Assembly (NCBI GenBank): GCA_018401955.1
Contig: JAGYJT010000008.1
Coordinates: 1 to 64,000, forward strand
Length of the DNA stretch: 64,000 nt
Direction: 5' to 3'
Source: Chitinophagales bacterium
Lineage (GTDB): Bacteria; Bacteroidota; Bacteroidia; Chitinophagales; CAIOSU01
Position numbers and translations under genes: made by a program. The stretch's first letter is position 1. Each line of letters starts with the position of its first letter. Below are positions 41,997 through 50,630 of this stretch, in pieces. The notes beneath the pieces were generated by a model. That model ran no database searches and had not been told where the DNA came from. It saw only the letters and a list, made by a program, of their open reading frames with translations.

Positions 41997-43952
41997 CTAC
42001 CCCTCAATCTGCACACCCAACTGCTCCCAGCGTTTCATGCTTTTGGCGAGTTGTTGCTTTAGGTCGTCGTGTTTTTGTACTACGGTTTTGCTCTTGGCCT
42101 CGTCTTTAAACAACTCAGGATCTTGTAGTTGGTTAACTATTACGGCTATCTCTTTTTCAAGGCGCTCAATGTTGTCCTCTTCTTGCTTTAAGTCGTTTTT
42201 AAGCTTGCGCAGCTCTTTTTCCTGCTCTTTCTTCTGGGCATCATCTTTGGCTGCGTTTTCTTTAGGGCTGCTCTTGCCAAAGGCTTGTTGCTTAAGGGCT
42301 TTATCCTTGTCTTTGGTAGTTTCAAAGTCACGGAAACTCTCTACTGCATGACTATCCAAAAATACTTGGATATCGCCATAGTGCTCCTTTATACGCTTGT
42401 CGGTAAACTCGAAAGTCTTGTTGGTCAATCCTGCCAAAAAGTCCCTATCGTGGCTTACCAGTATTAAGGTACCATCGTAGGCTAACAGGGCCTCTTTCAA
42501 TACCTCTTTGCTGGCAATGTCCAAGTGGTTGGTAGGCTCATCCAGAATCAACAAATTCACGGGTTTAAGCAACATACGCGCTAGCGCCAAACGTGATTTC
42601 TCACCGCCCGAAAGCACTTTTACCTTCTTATCTACTTCATTTTCACCAAACAAAAAAGCGCCCAACAAACCACGCATTTTGGCTTGGTTCGTCCATTCGT
42701 GGGTAGCTTCGTCTTCAATGGTTTGCAGCACGGTGCGGTTCTCGTTCAGGGTTTTCTCCTGTATCTGGGCATAGTAGCCAATCTCCACGTTGTGGCCGAT
42801 TTTTAACATTCCCTCAAAATCGGTCTCGCCGTTAATCATTTTCACCAGCGTACTCTTACCCATGCCGTTTTTGCCTACAAACGCCACCCTTTCACCACGG
42901 GTAATGTCAAACAGCAAGTCTTTTAAAATTACCTTGTCGCCATAAGCTTTGTGGGTATACTCTGCCCTTAAAACCACATCACCACTGCGGGGTGCTTTTG
43001 GAAAGTGGAACTGGATGGATGAGGTATCCAACTCATCAAACTCAATACGGTCAACCTTATCCAGCTGCTTTTGTGCCGATTTGGCTTGTGCTGCCTTAGA
43101 GGCTTTGGCCTTAAATCGTTCAATAAAGCGTTCTTGCTGCGCAATGTAGCGCTGCTGGTTTTTGTAAGCGTTTTGTTGTTGCTCCAAGCGCTCTTCGCGA
43201 AGCTCAAAGTACTTGGTGTAGTTAGCTTTGTAGTCGTATATTTTACCGAAAACAATTTCGATGGTACGGTTGGTAATGTTATCCAAAAACGCCCTATCGT
43301 GACTCACCATCAAAATGGCACCTGGGTAATTGATAAACACTTCCTCTAGCCACAATATCGATTCGATATCCAAGTGGTTGGTAGGCTCATCCAGCAACAA
43401 CAGGGTAGGCTTTTGCAGTATTAGCTTAGCCAGCTCTACACGCATTTGCCAGCCACCGCTAAACTCGGTCATGGGGCGTTGCATATCGGCATCGCTAAAA
43501 CCCAGGCCTTTCAATATCTTGATTACTTCACTCTCTAACTTACCAGCTCCCAAGGTATGCACACGCTCATGGCAATCACTCAAGCGATTAATCATTTCCA
43601 TGTACTCATCGCTTTCATAATCTTCTCGGGTAGCCAACTGCTCGTTAATCTCCTCAATTTCACGTTCCATTTTAAGCACCTCGTCAAAAGCCGTCATGGT
43701 TTCATCCATAATGGTTTTTGTTGAGTCGTTGCTCACTTCTTGTGGTAGGTAGCCGATGGTTTCGCCAGGGCCAGCGGTTACACTGCCCTTGGTAGGGTTG
43801 TCGTGCCCGGCCATTATCTTCAGCAAGGTAGATTTACCCACGCCGTTTTTACCCACCAAACCGATACGGTCTTTGGGGTTTACCACAAAAGAGATGTCTT
43901 TAAACAGGTCGCGGCTACCAAACGTAACCGACATATTTGCCACATTAATCAT
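41997..43952 (-). CDS. ABC-F family ATPase
   Basis: A 651-residue soluble protein with two ATP-binding cassettes and no membrane part, as in ABC-F translation factors (EttA, Uup, YdiF types), which act on ribosomes. Cassette 1 has GLVGKNGVGKST (34-41), signature FSGGWQMR and LLLLDEPTNHLD; cassette 2 has FVGKNGMGKST (~360-368), signature LSGGEKSR and LLILDEPTNHLD. The inter-domain linker (~238-300) is long, basic and glutamine-rich, and the C-terminus (~565-645) is a charged coiled coil, most like Uup. Resistance factors share this layout, so its class needs phylogeny. I use the ATG at 43952; the TTG at 43961 lies within the -7 element. Confidence 0.9.
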   Translation of the reverse strand: MINVANMSVTFGSRDLFKDISFVVNPKDRIGLVGKNGVGKSTLLKIMAGHDNPTKGSVTAGPGETIGYLPQEVSNDSTKTIMDETMTAFDEVLKMEREIEEINEQLATREDYESDEYMEMINRLSDCHERVHTLGAGKLESEVIKILKGLGFSDADMQRPMTEFSGGWQMRVELAKLILQKPTLLLLDEPTNHLDIESILWLEEVFINYPGAILMVSHDRAFLDNITNRTIEIVFGKIYDYKANYTKYFELREERLEQQQNAYKNQQRYIAQQERFIERFKAKASKAAQAKSAQKQLDKVDRIEFDELDTSSIQFHFPKAPRSGDVVLRAEYTHKAYGDKVILKDLLFDITRGERVAFVGKNGMGKSTLVKMINGETDFEGMLKIGHNVEIGYYAQIQEKTLNENRTVLQTIEDEATHEWTNQAKMRGLLGAFLFGENEVDKKVKVLSGGEKSRLALARMLLKPVNLLILDEPTNHLDIASKEVLKEALLAYDGTLILVSHDRDFLAGLTNKTFEFTDKRIKEHYGDIQVFLDSHAVESFRDFETTKDKDKALKQQAFGKSSPKENAAKDDAQKKEQEKELRKLKNDLKQEEDNIERLEKEIAVIVNQLQDPELFKDEAKSKTVVQKHDDLKQQLAKSMKRWEQLGVQIEG

Positions 43953-43958
43953 AGGGCG

Positions 43959-43966
43959 CAAAGATA
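43959..43966 (-). promoter_or_regulatory. -7 element directly before the ABC-F start codon
   Basis: On the minus strand TATCTTTG is followed after 6 bases by the ATG at 43952, so the transcript is probably leaderless. The element overlaps the upstream TTG start candidate and excludes it. Confidence 0.55.
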
Positions 43967-43977
43967 GCGTTTATTAG

Positions 43978-44009
43978 ACGCAAGACATAAGACACAAGAC
44001 ACAAGACTT
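43978..44009. repeat. Short tandem heptamer, AAGACAC type
   Basis: Four imperfect 7-base units (CAAGACAT, AAGACAC, AAGACAC, AAGACTT) lie between the ABC-F promoter and the DinB gene end. It is another period-7 simple repeat, like that at 47644-47692. Confidence 0.7.
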
Positions 44010-44054
44010 TAAAATTAAAGTAGTGTTACCGTATAACCTGATTTAGGACAATTT

Positions 44055-44600
44055 TTACGACTTCGGGAAGTCTGGATTATCTTGTATGCGCTTAATTTGG
44101 GCGCGGTGGTGGTCTACATGCTCATACATAAACCGTAGGGTTTGATGTAGGTTAAAACGGCCCATCATGGGGTGCTTAAACAATAGTTTTTCGGCAGACT
44201 CTTTATCAAACTCATCCAAAAACGCTTGCCATTCGGCACGAAGCTCGTCCCACTCGGCTTCTATTTCTTTAAACTCGTAGTAGTCGCGCGGCTGAAACTG
44301 TGCTGCGGCGGGGGCTTCATATTTTACGGGTAAGCGCAAGAAGCTGTTTAAAAGCGCTAAGCGAAGGTTTGATGTGATACCACCTTTCTCTATATCGTCA
44401 ATGCCTTCTACTTTTTTGTTCATGTAAGTTAGTCCATTGCGCTCCGCCGTCATTAGGTGCACAAAAACCTCAAGCAGGCACCACGCATCAGGTGCAGGGC
44501 GCCAGGTTTGTTGCACATTGGTAAGACCTCTTACTTCGTTAAGGATGTCTTTGCGTTGATTTTCTAACCGTTCAAATTCTTTTTCTAATACCAGTATCAT
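44055..44600 (-). CDS. DinB family metal-binding protein
   Basis: A 181-residue four-helix DinB/YfiT-like protein. The metal-ligand histidines are visible: His48 in EVFVHLMTAERN, then His161 and His165 in YEHVDHHRAQIKRI. The WRPAPDAWCLLEVFVHL region is typical of the superfamily, whose members include thiol-dependent transferases and hydrolases; the reaction here is unknown. Its ATG at 44600 overlaps the TGA of the amidohydrolase gene by four bases (ATGA), so both are probably made together. Confidence 0.85.
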   Translation of the reverse strand: MILVLEKEFERLENQRKDILNEVRGLTNVQQTWRPAPDAWCLLEVFVHLMTAERNGLTYMNKKVEGIDDIEKGGITSNLRLALLNSFLRLPVKYEAPAAAQFQPRDYYEFKEIEAEWDELRAEWQAFLDEFDKESAEKLLFKHPMMGRFNLHQTLRFMYEHVDHHRAQIKRIQDNPDFPKS

Positions 44601-45883
44601 TGACCAGAGTATTTAGTCTTGAATTTATCATAAAGCTCCTGTTGGTGGTCGCTTAAATCAATCTCCCTTCCCTGTATAAACGCAACCTCTAATTGATTCG
44701 TTCTCATATCCAAGGCATCCCCCAGCGAGATAAACAGGTTGGCATCTTTACCAACTTCCAAGCTGCCTGTTTGGGCGTCAATACCTAATATTTGGGCAAT
44801 ATTCAATGTTATGGCAGATAAGGCTTCCTCTTTAGTAAGCCCGTAGGTTGCTGCAGTACCAGCATGGAAAGGAAGGTTACGCTGCTCCCAGCTGCCGCCA
44901 ATGGATAGGCCTACTAAAACCCCTTCTTTTTGTAACAGGTAAGGCAGCTTGTAGGGCAGGTCAATATCATCTTCGGGGGCGCCGGGCAGGGCGTGTACAT
45001 TACCCAATATAACCGGTACGTTGTTTTGCTTGAGCTGCTCTGTTACCATCCAGCTATCGCTGCCACCCACTATCACCAGTTCAATACCAAATTCTTTTTT
45101 GAAATTGATAGCATGCAGTATTTCACGGCTGCCATCAACATGCACCATTAGTTTGCGGCTTTTGTTAAACAACCCTCGCATAGCCTCAAATTTGAGGTTG
45201 GTTACGGCAGGCTTATCGAGCTTGGCGTATGCTTGCGCCTCTTTAAAATAGTCGCGCAGCTTATCCACGTTGCCGTCGTATTCTTTGTTTTGCTCTACTG
45301 GCCCAGGCTCTGCCCACCAGCCGGTGCGGCGGTACATTGGTGGCCAGTTAAGGTGTATGGCATCGTCGGTTTTGTACGCAGCATCTTCCCAGTTCCAAGC
45401 ATCCAGCTGCACAACGCTGCTCATGCCCGGTATGCGGCCGCCTTGAGGGGTGGTTTGCGCTAACAGTATGCCATTAAAACGAAGGGTTGGTATTATTTTG
45501 CTTTCGGTGTTGTAGGCTACTATGGCGCGTACGTTGGGGTTAAGGTCGCCAACCTCATTAAAATCGCGGGTTGGGCGTATGGCATCAACTTCGGTAAGCC
45601 CTACAATGGTATTGGCAGTAATAAAGCCCGGGTAAACATGCTTGCTTTTGGCATCAATTACTTTCGCTCCTGGTACGGCTTGATAATTTGCTTGTACTCC
45701 GGTTGCAACAATTTTACCTTTATCAAAATGGATAAAACCGTTCTCAATAACTTGCCCATTGCCCACATGGATGGTGGCATTGATGATAACGATAGGTTGT
45801 TGTTGTGCTGCACCAGGGGTGGTTTGTGCCCCCACAATGGCGGCCCAGCAACAAAAGAGGAGCAATAAAAGATGCTTTTTCAT
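44597..45883 (-). CDS. Exported amidohydrolase-superfamily protein lacking HxH ligands
   Basis: A 428-residue protein with a signal peptide (MKKHLLLLLFCCWAAIVGAQ; start at the ATG at 45883, not 45919). The fold is that of imidazolonepropionase-like amidohydrolases: N-terminal NATIHVGNGQVIENGFIHFD and C-terminal GSLEVGKDANLFISLGDALD. The metal-binding HxH normally following PGF(I/L)D is replaced by TAN (YPGFITANTIVGLTE), and the late aspartate region reads GLSIGGSWEQRN. Two other histidines (MVHVDG; GNVHALPG) remain. The enzyme may be inactive, or use another metal arrangement. Such degenerate members often accompany intact paralogues, which are absent here. It is coupled to the DinB gene. Confidence 0.85.
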   Translation of the reverse strand: MKKHLLLLLFCCWAAIVGAQTTPGAAQQQPIVIINATIHVGNGQVIENGFIHFDKGKIVATGVQANYQAVPGAKVIDAKSKHVYPGFITANTIVGLTEVDAIRPTRDFNEVGDLNPNVRAIVAYNTESKIIPTLRFNGILLAQTTPQGGRIPGMSSVVQLDAWNWEDAAYKTDDAIHLNWPPMYRRTGWWAEPGPVEQNKEYDGNVDKLRDYFKEAQAYAKLDKPAVTNLKFEAMRGLFNKSRKLMVHVDGSREILHAINFKKEFGIELVIVGGSDSWMVTEQLKQNNVPVILGNVHALPGAPEDDIDLPYKLPYLLQKEGVLVGLSIGGSWEQRNLPFHAGTAATYGLTKEEALSAITLNIAQILGIDAQTGSLEVGKDANLFISLGDALDMRTNQLEVAFIQGREIDLSDHQQELYDKFKTKYSGQ

Positions 45884-46046
45884 AGTATGTAGGTAATAAC
45901 GCAGTATACAAAAGTGCAAAAATTTGGGAACTGTAGTGAATAACTAGCGGGAGCATTTTAAAAGAGGGGAGTTGCAAAGAGCATTTTGGTTAAATTTAAG
46001 TAGGGAATTGGTACTTAGTATCCTGTTATTTATTTCTCTCAATCAA

Positions 46047-46469
46047 CTACCAAGATTCTAAACTCCCAAATCGAATACCTTCTAGCAGCTTTCCTACCTG
46101 AAATTCATTATGCTCTCTCGTTATCCTTATCCAATAGCCTGCAACTTTACCAACCATATTGTCATTGGCATGCCTTTCCATAAATTTGACAAACTCAGTA
46201 TCGGTTTCTGGTGTATTATTTTCAGCATCCATCTTATCATTGTAAGAAGCAACCACTAGCTCCATTAATTCACGCATTAGGGCACCAGGCAAAGTAATGT
46301 GGTCTTCATAAAACTGCATAAACTCACTCACTCTTTCAGCGTTCGAGTATTCGATGCCCCAATCTTGAACCGTGTGGTCGTAATTAAACCCTAGCTTTTG
46401 GGAAATGTCTTTTAGCGAAATTTTCTCTTCCATAGTAATATTCAAATCTAATGCTTCTGAGCTGCCCAT
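46047..46469 (-). CDS. Hypothetical protein, 140 residues
   Basis: A small soluble, acidic protein (MEEKISLKDISQKLGFN ... LLEGIRFGSLESW) with mostly helical character. No domain was recognised. Either ATG at 46469 or the one at 46433 (giving 128 residues) could be the start; the second gives a more usual N-terminus. It stands alone between divergent or unrelated neighbours, with somewhat lower GC than them. The regular spacing of hydrophobic and charged residues supports a real gene rather than a chance frame. Confidence 0.55.
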   Translation of the reverse strand: MGSSEALDLNITMEEKISLKDISQKLGFNYDHTVQDWGIEYSNAERVSEFMQFYEDHITLPGALMRELMELVVASYNDKMDAENNTPETDTEFVKFMERHANDNMVGKVAGYWIRITREHNEFQVGKLLEGIRFGSLESW

Positions 46470-46617
46470 TTCTTATAGTTGCTCATGTTTCTCAATTCTC
46501 ACCTCCTATCTCATATCCCCACCTCCCCACTACTACGGGTAAGTTTTCAGTAGTATTAGGTATTTCGCCTAGGATAAAAGATATGGAAATTTGCAATGTA
46601 TAAAAGCCCCTTACAGC

Positions 46618-47583
46618 ATGAACTACTCCATAAAGATTACGCTATTATTACTGGCACTGTCGTTTTCTGCCATGGCACAGCGCGGTGGCGACCAGCAACG
46701 CAACAGCACCAACATTAATAGTAGCAGTAACAGTAGTAGTTATAAAATTAACTACAATTATCTCTACGATGACCCATATGCCTTTAAAAAATTTAAACTC
46801 CACTTAGATATTCTAGGCATTGATTGGACTTTGGGCAACTTCCCGGTGCATGGGGGCATACAGGTAAATTACAACCCCCATCCGCGGTTTGACATTGAAG
46901 TATTGGGCAGGGCCAGCTATTATGACTTTAAGTTTCATGATGCTAGAAAGAATGAGGATAAGCTGAGCACCAATAAGCTATTGCCGTTTATTTATGGTGA
47001 GGCTTCTATCCAGTACAACGTAATGGACAAAGAGCGACGCCGCAACCTGAAGTTTAACCTCACACAGCTTACTATAAATTACTATTGGCAGTATACCGAG
47101 TATGCCTATATACCGATTACGTACCGTAAGTTTTTTGGTTTTAGGGCAGGTGCCAACTATTATATGATGCCCGTAGAAGGAACGAGCAAAACGCCATTAA
47201 CTGACGAGGTATTAGGGACGAATTATGAGAGCGATTACTATACCATGGCTAACGCCATGGCCGTTTTTGGCGGCGTTAGTTGGGGGCGCAAGGCGCGCAC
47301 CGCTGTTAAAATTACCGACTATGGCGTGCGCAGGGTGGTGCAGCAAAACCAATTTTTGGCTGATGTAATGTACGGTTTCCCGGATATTGCCAACCTAGAG
47401 ACCGCTAACGGCGAGTATAAGCTAAAAATGGCTGACCCAAGGCAATTGGGCTGGCGGGTTGGCTGGCAGTGGAACAACGTAAACATACACCAGCGCTTTG
47501 AAGTGGGCCAGCGCCCCAGCTATATCAAAAAGAGCTTCTATCTAATGTACACCCTGGGCTTTACCCTTATTGGTAGAGAATAG
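46618..47583 (+). CDS. Outer-membrane beta-barrel-like protein
   Basis: A 321-residue exported protein: signal peptide MNYSIKITLLLLALSFSAMA, then an asparagine/serine-rich linker (NINSSSNSSSYKINYN) and alternating beta-strands with aromatic ends (FDIEVLGRASYYDFKF; LLPFIYGEASIQYNV; FRAGANYYMMPVEG; LGWRVGWQWNNVNI), ending in FYLMYTLGFTLIGRE. This fits an outer-membrane barrel. No family was recognised. The ATG at 46618 fits the signal peptide; the frame extends to a TTG at 46591 with polar residues. It converges with purF across a hairpin and a heptamer repeat. Confidence 0.68.
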   Translation: MNYSIKITLLLLALSFSAMAQRGGDQQRNSTNINSSSNSSSYKINYNYLYDDPYAFKKFKLHLDILGIDWTLGNFPVHGGIQVNYNPHPRFDIEVLGRASYYDFKFHDARKNEDKLSTNKLLPFIYGEASIQYNVMDKERRRNLKFNLTQLTINYYWQYTEYAYIPITYRKFFGFRAGANYYMMPVEGTSKTPLTDEVLGTNYESDYYTMANAMAVFGGVSWGRKARTAVKITDYGVRRVVQQNQFLADVMYGFPDIANLETANGEYKLKMADPRQLGWRVGWQWNNVNIHQRFEVGQRPSYIKKSFYLMYTLGFTLIGRE

Positions 47584-47623
47584 TTAACTGGTTGATAGGT
47601 TATTTGTTGAATAGTTGAACAAG

Positions 47624-47648
47624 ATTGGGAAAATGAAATTTTCCCAAT
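47624..47648. terminator. Bidirectional terminator-like hairpin
   Basis: ATTGGGAAAAT at 47624-47634 pairs perfectly over 11 bp with 47638-47648, with a 3-base GAA loop. It lies between convergent genes and overlaps the first CCAATAA unit of the downstream repeat. Confidence 0.7.
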
Positions 47649-47692
47649 AACCAATAACCAATAACCAATAACCAATAACCAATAACCAATAA
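47644..47692. repeat. Seven perfect tandem CCAATAA heptamers
   Basis: Seven uninterrupted copies of CCAATAA are followed by CCAACTAG directly before the purF stop codon at 47697. Related words (GGTTGATAGGTTATT) precede the hairpin at 47590-47610. Confidence 0.95.
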
Positions 47693-47696
47693 CCAA

Positions 47697-49598
47697 CTAG
47701 TAGGCTCGCTTATCGTTGCCTTCGTAGTAATTGATAAACGACTGGTTAACCACCCGGTTGCCGCCCGGGGTAGGGTAGTTGCCGCTAAAGTACCAATCGC
47801 CCAAGTGATTAGGCGTTGCTATATGCAGGTTTTCAATCGTTTGGAAGATGATTTGCACATCGCTGAAAATATGGTGGGGCTTCAGTAGCTCTGCCGCCTT
47901 GGCACTAATTTCATCTGGCGTAAATGGTGCGTAAATGGCCTTCACTTCGTTTTTAACTTCTTGCAAGGGCAATAAGTTGGCATCGCGGCACTTGTCATAA
48001 GTCTCTTTAATAATGTGCTCTTGGTTGGTTTCCTTTAGCAGGGCAATGGCCGCACGGAATGCGATAAACTCCTGCATGCGCGACATATCAATACCATAAC
48101 AATCGGGATAACGAATTTGTGGTGCTGATGATACGATGATGATTTTCTTTGGCCCAAGGCGATCAAAAATGCTTAATATACTTTGCTGCAAGGTAGTGCC
48201 CCGTACAATGGAGTCATCTAAAGCTACAATGGTATCTACCCCTTTGTTTATTAAGCCGTAAGTAACATCATATACATGCGATACCAGCTCGTTTCGCGAT
48301 GAGTCATCAGCAATAAACGTACGCAGCTTTACGTCTTTTATGGCCATTTTCTCTAACCTGGGCGACATGTTAAAAATGCGCTCCAGCTGTTCTTCTGTAA
48401 CATCGGCACCCAAGCGCATTATTTCGTCTTTTCTAAACTTCTTTAAGTAGTCCAATACCCCATCAACTAAACCATAATAGGCTGTTTCGGCAGTATTGGG
48501 TATAAAAGAAAAGATAGTGTTATCCAGGTCATGGTCCACCGCATCCAATACTTTAGACGTAAGCAAGTGGCCGAGTTTTTTTCGCTCTTGGTAAATGTCT
48601 TTATCGTTGCCACGAGAAAAATAGATGCGCTCGAAGCTGCAAGAGCGTTTTGGCCTTGCTGGCTCACACTCTACATGGCTTACATGTCCGTTCTTTTTGA
48701 TAATTACGGCATACCCTGGGGCAATCTCCATAATCTTTTCTTCGGGCACGTTAAAAGTAGTTTGTATGGCTGGCCTTTCGCTGGCAACGGCAACCACCTC
48801 ATCATCTTGGTACCAATATGCTGGGCGAATGCCGTTGGGGTCGCGTATCACAAATGAGTCGCCTTGGCCAATCATGCCCGTCATTACATATCCACCATCA
48901 AGGTCTTTCATTGAGCGGCTCAGCACTTTGTGCAAATCCAGCTCATTGGCAATCATGTGGGTTATATCGTTGTTGCTGTAACCTTGCGACTTGAACAAAT
49001 CGAACAAGCGTTGGTTCTCCACATCCAAAAAGTGACCTATTTTCTCCAATACTATAACCGTATCGGTCATTTCTTTTGGGTGCTGGCCAAGCTCCATTAG
49101 CTGCTCAAACAACTCATTCACGTTGGTCATGTTAAAGTTGCCGGCCAACACTAGGTTACGGGTCATCCAGTTGTTTTGCCTAAGAAAAGGGTGGCAGGCC
49201 TCAATGCTGTTTTTGCCGTGGGTTCCATAGCGCAGGTGCCCCATCATTACCTCACCAATGTATTTCATGTTATGCTTTAGCCAGTTGGCATCGCGCATTT
49301 TATCAGGGTCGTTCTTTTCGAGCTGCACAAACGGCTCAAAAATCTCCTTAAATACATCTTTAATGGGCTGGTTGCTGTTGCTGCGCTGGCGACTTATGTA
49401 CCTGTTGCCTGGCACCGGGTCTAGCTTAATGGTTGCCACACCTACGCCATCTTGGCCGCGGTTGTGTTGTTTTTCCATCAAAAGGTATAGCTTGTTGAGG
49501 CCATACAAGGCCGTACCATACTTCTCTTGGTAAAATTCTAGGGGCTTTAATAGGCGAATAACGGCAATACCGCATTCGTGCTTAATAGGCTCGCTCAT
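47697..49598 (-). CDS. purF: Long-form amidophosphoribosyltransferase
   Basis: A 633-residue glutamine amidotransferase/phosphoribosyltransferase of the PurF type, the first committed step of purine synthesis (PRPP plus glutamine to phosphoribosylamine). The glutaminase domain has Cys9 in HECGIAVIRL, QHNRGQDGVGVAT and MGHLRYGTHG; the transferase domain has the PRPP loop VALDDSIVRGTTL (458-470). It is about 130 residues longer than E. coli PurF, with an internal insert (QSNSNQPIKDVFKEIF region) and a C-terminal extension. Cys9 is not at position 1 or 2, so N-terminal processing or a non-canonical arrangement is needed. Long forms occur beside a standard PurF in many Bacteroidota, so this may be a specialised paralogue. 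Confidence 0.83.
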   Translation of the reverse strand: MSEPIKHECGIAVIRLLKPLEFYQEKYGTALYGLNKLYLLMEKQHNRGQDGVGVATIKLDPVPGNRYISRQRSNSNQPIKDVFKEIFEPFVQLEKNDPDKMRDANWLKHNMKYIGEVMMGHLRYGTHGKNSIEACHPFLRQNNWMTRNLVLAGNFNMTNVNELFEQLMELGQHPKEMTDTVIVLEKIGHFLDVENQRLFDLFKSQGYSNNDITHMIANELDLHKVLSRSMKDLDGGYVMTGMIGQGDSFVIRDPNGIRPAYWYQDDEVVAVASERPAIQTTFNVPEEKIMEIAPGYAVIIKKNGHVSHVECEPARPKRSCSFERIYFSRGNDKDIYQERKKLGHLLTSKVLDAVDHDLDNTIFSFIPNTAETAYYGLVDGVLDYLKKFRKDEIMRLGADVTEEQLERIFNMSPRLEKMAIKDVKLRTFIADDSSRNELVSHVYDVTYGLINKGVDTIVALDDSIVRGTTLQQSILSIFDRLGPKKIIIVSSAPQIRYPDCYGIDMSRMQEFIAFRAAIALLKETNQEHIIKETYDKCRDANLLPLQEVKNEVKAIYAPFTPDEISAKAAELLKPHHIFSDVQIIFQTIENLHIATPNHLGDWYFSGNYPTPGGNRVVNQSFINYYEGNDKRAY

Positions 49599-49958
49599 GT
49601 ACCGCTGGCAAAATTGAGTAACAAAGATAAGATTTCCATTAGGCCATCCAAAAACAACTTTCAGGAAACAATGTCATAACATGGAGGTGGGTTTAATAAT
49701 TCAATTCGTGCGCAAACTAATTCCGTAAAAATCATTCATTGAACAATGATGCTGCAAAGCGATATCTGATTTATCCTAATTATCAATTAAAAATGCTGTT
49801 CTACGTTGACTCTAAAGCAAAGGTATACTGACCACCTATGGATAATTGACCAAGGTGCGCTAAACATCTACTCCCCATTTTTCGTTAACTTTACATTTCT
49901 AAAAGGCCAATAGTCAACCACCTTATATTCTGTGGACTATAGACCGTGGACCCAAAAG
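49599..49958. other. Divergent region between purF and recR
   Basis: These 360 bases hold the purF promoter (49622-49651) and a near-consensus TAACTTTA at 49886-49893 that could serve recR. I see no ORF of note, RNA gene or long repeat in the rest. Confidence 0.5.
49622..49651 (-). promoter_or_regulatory. Promoter of the long purF gene
   Basis: On the minus strand TTG (49651-49649), a 19-base spacer and TATCTTTG (49629-49622) match the consensus exactly. The leader before the ATG at 49598 would be about 17 bases. Confidence 0.68.
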
Positions 49959-50579
49959 ATGAAATTTCCGAGTAAATTAATAGAAGATGCGGTAGGTGAG
50001 TTTAGCAAACTACCTGGTATTGGGCAAAAAACGGCCCTCAGGCTGGTATTGCACCTGCTCAATCAAACCCCAGATAAAGCTGATAAGCTCGGGGAAGCGG
50101 TAATACGAATGCGTCAAAATATCCACTATTGCCAAAAGTGCCACAATGTAAGCGATGCACCTATGTGCAACATTTGCAGCAACCCCCAGCGAGACGAGAC
50201 TTTGGTGTGCGTGGTAGAGAATTTGCGCGATGTGATTGCGGTGGAGAATACCAGCCAATTTCATGGTATGTACCATGTGCTGGGCAACGTTATTTCGCCA
50301 GTGGATGGTATCGGCCCTGAGGATATTAAGGTGGATAGCTTGGTACAGCGGGTGCAAGCGGATAAAGTGCGAGAGGTAATTATGGCCCTTAGCCCTACTA
50401 TTGAAGGTGATACCACTATATTTTATATACAGCGTCAACTTCAGCCCCACGGCGTTAAGGTAACCACTATTGCCCGTGGTATTGCTTTTGGTGGCGAACT
50501 GGAGTATGCCGATGAACTAACCTTGGCCCGCTCTATAGCCAACCGTTTGCCTTACGAAAGTTATATGGTGAATAAGTGA
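49959..50579 (+). CDS. recR: Recombination mediator RecR
   Basis: RecR works with RecO and RecF to load RecA on gapped DNA. The 206-residue protein has the helix-hairpin-helix (KLPGIGQKTALRLVLHLL), the four-cysteine zinc finger (YCQKCHNVSDAPMCNIC), the Toprim segment (LVCVVENLRDVIAVE) and the C-terminal GIAFGGELEYADELTLARSI. Length fits the family (~200). The ATG at 49959 gives MKFPSKLIEDAVGEFSKLPG, the conserved beginning; an upstream GTG at 49932 adds nothing conserved. It is divergent from purF and followed after 51 bases by the formylglycine-enzyme-like gene. Confidence 0.94.
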   Translation: MKFPSKLIEDAVGEFSKLPGIGQKTALRLVLHLLNQTPDKADKLGEAVIRMRQNIHYCQKCHNVSDAPMCNICSNPQRDETLVCVVENLRDVIAVENTSQFHGMYHVLGNVISPVDGIGPEDIKVDSLVQRVQADKVREVIMALSPTIEGDTTIFYIQRQLQPHGVKVTTIARGIAFGGELEYADELTLARSIANRLPYESYMVNK

Positions 50580-50630
50580 TTGCAATTTTTTTACTGCCTG
50601 TTTCGAATCTAATAGTGCCATATTGAGCTC

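Noticed and set aside
41771-42109. 112-residue ORF in the gap before the ABC-F gene
   Set aside because: Composed of known dispersed repeats and overlapping the ABC-F coding end.
47644-47692. CCAATAA array considered as a CRISPR array
   Set aside because: Units are 7 bases with no spacers, and no cas genes are nearby.
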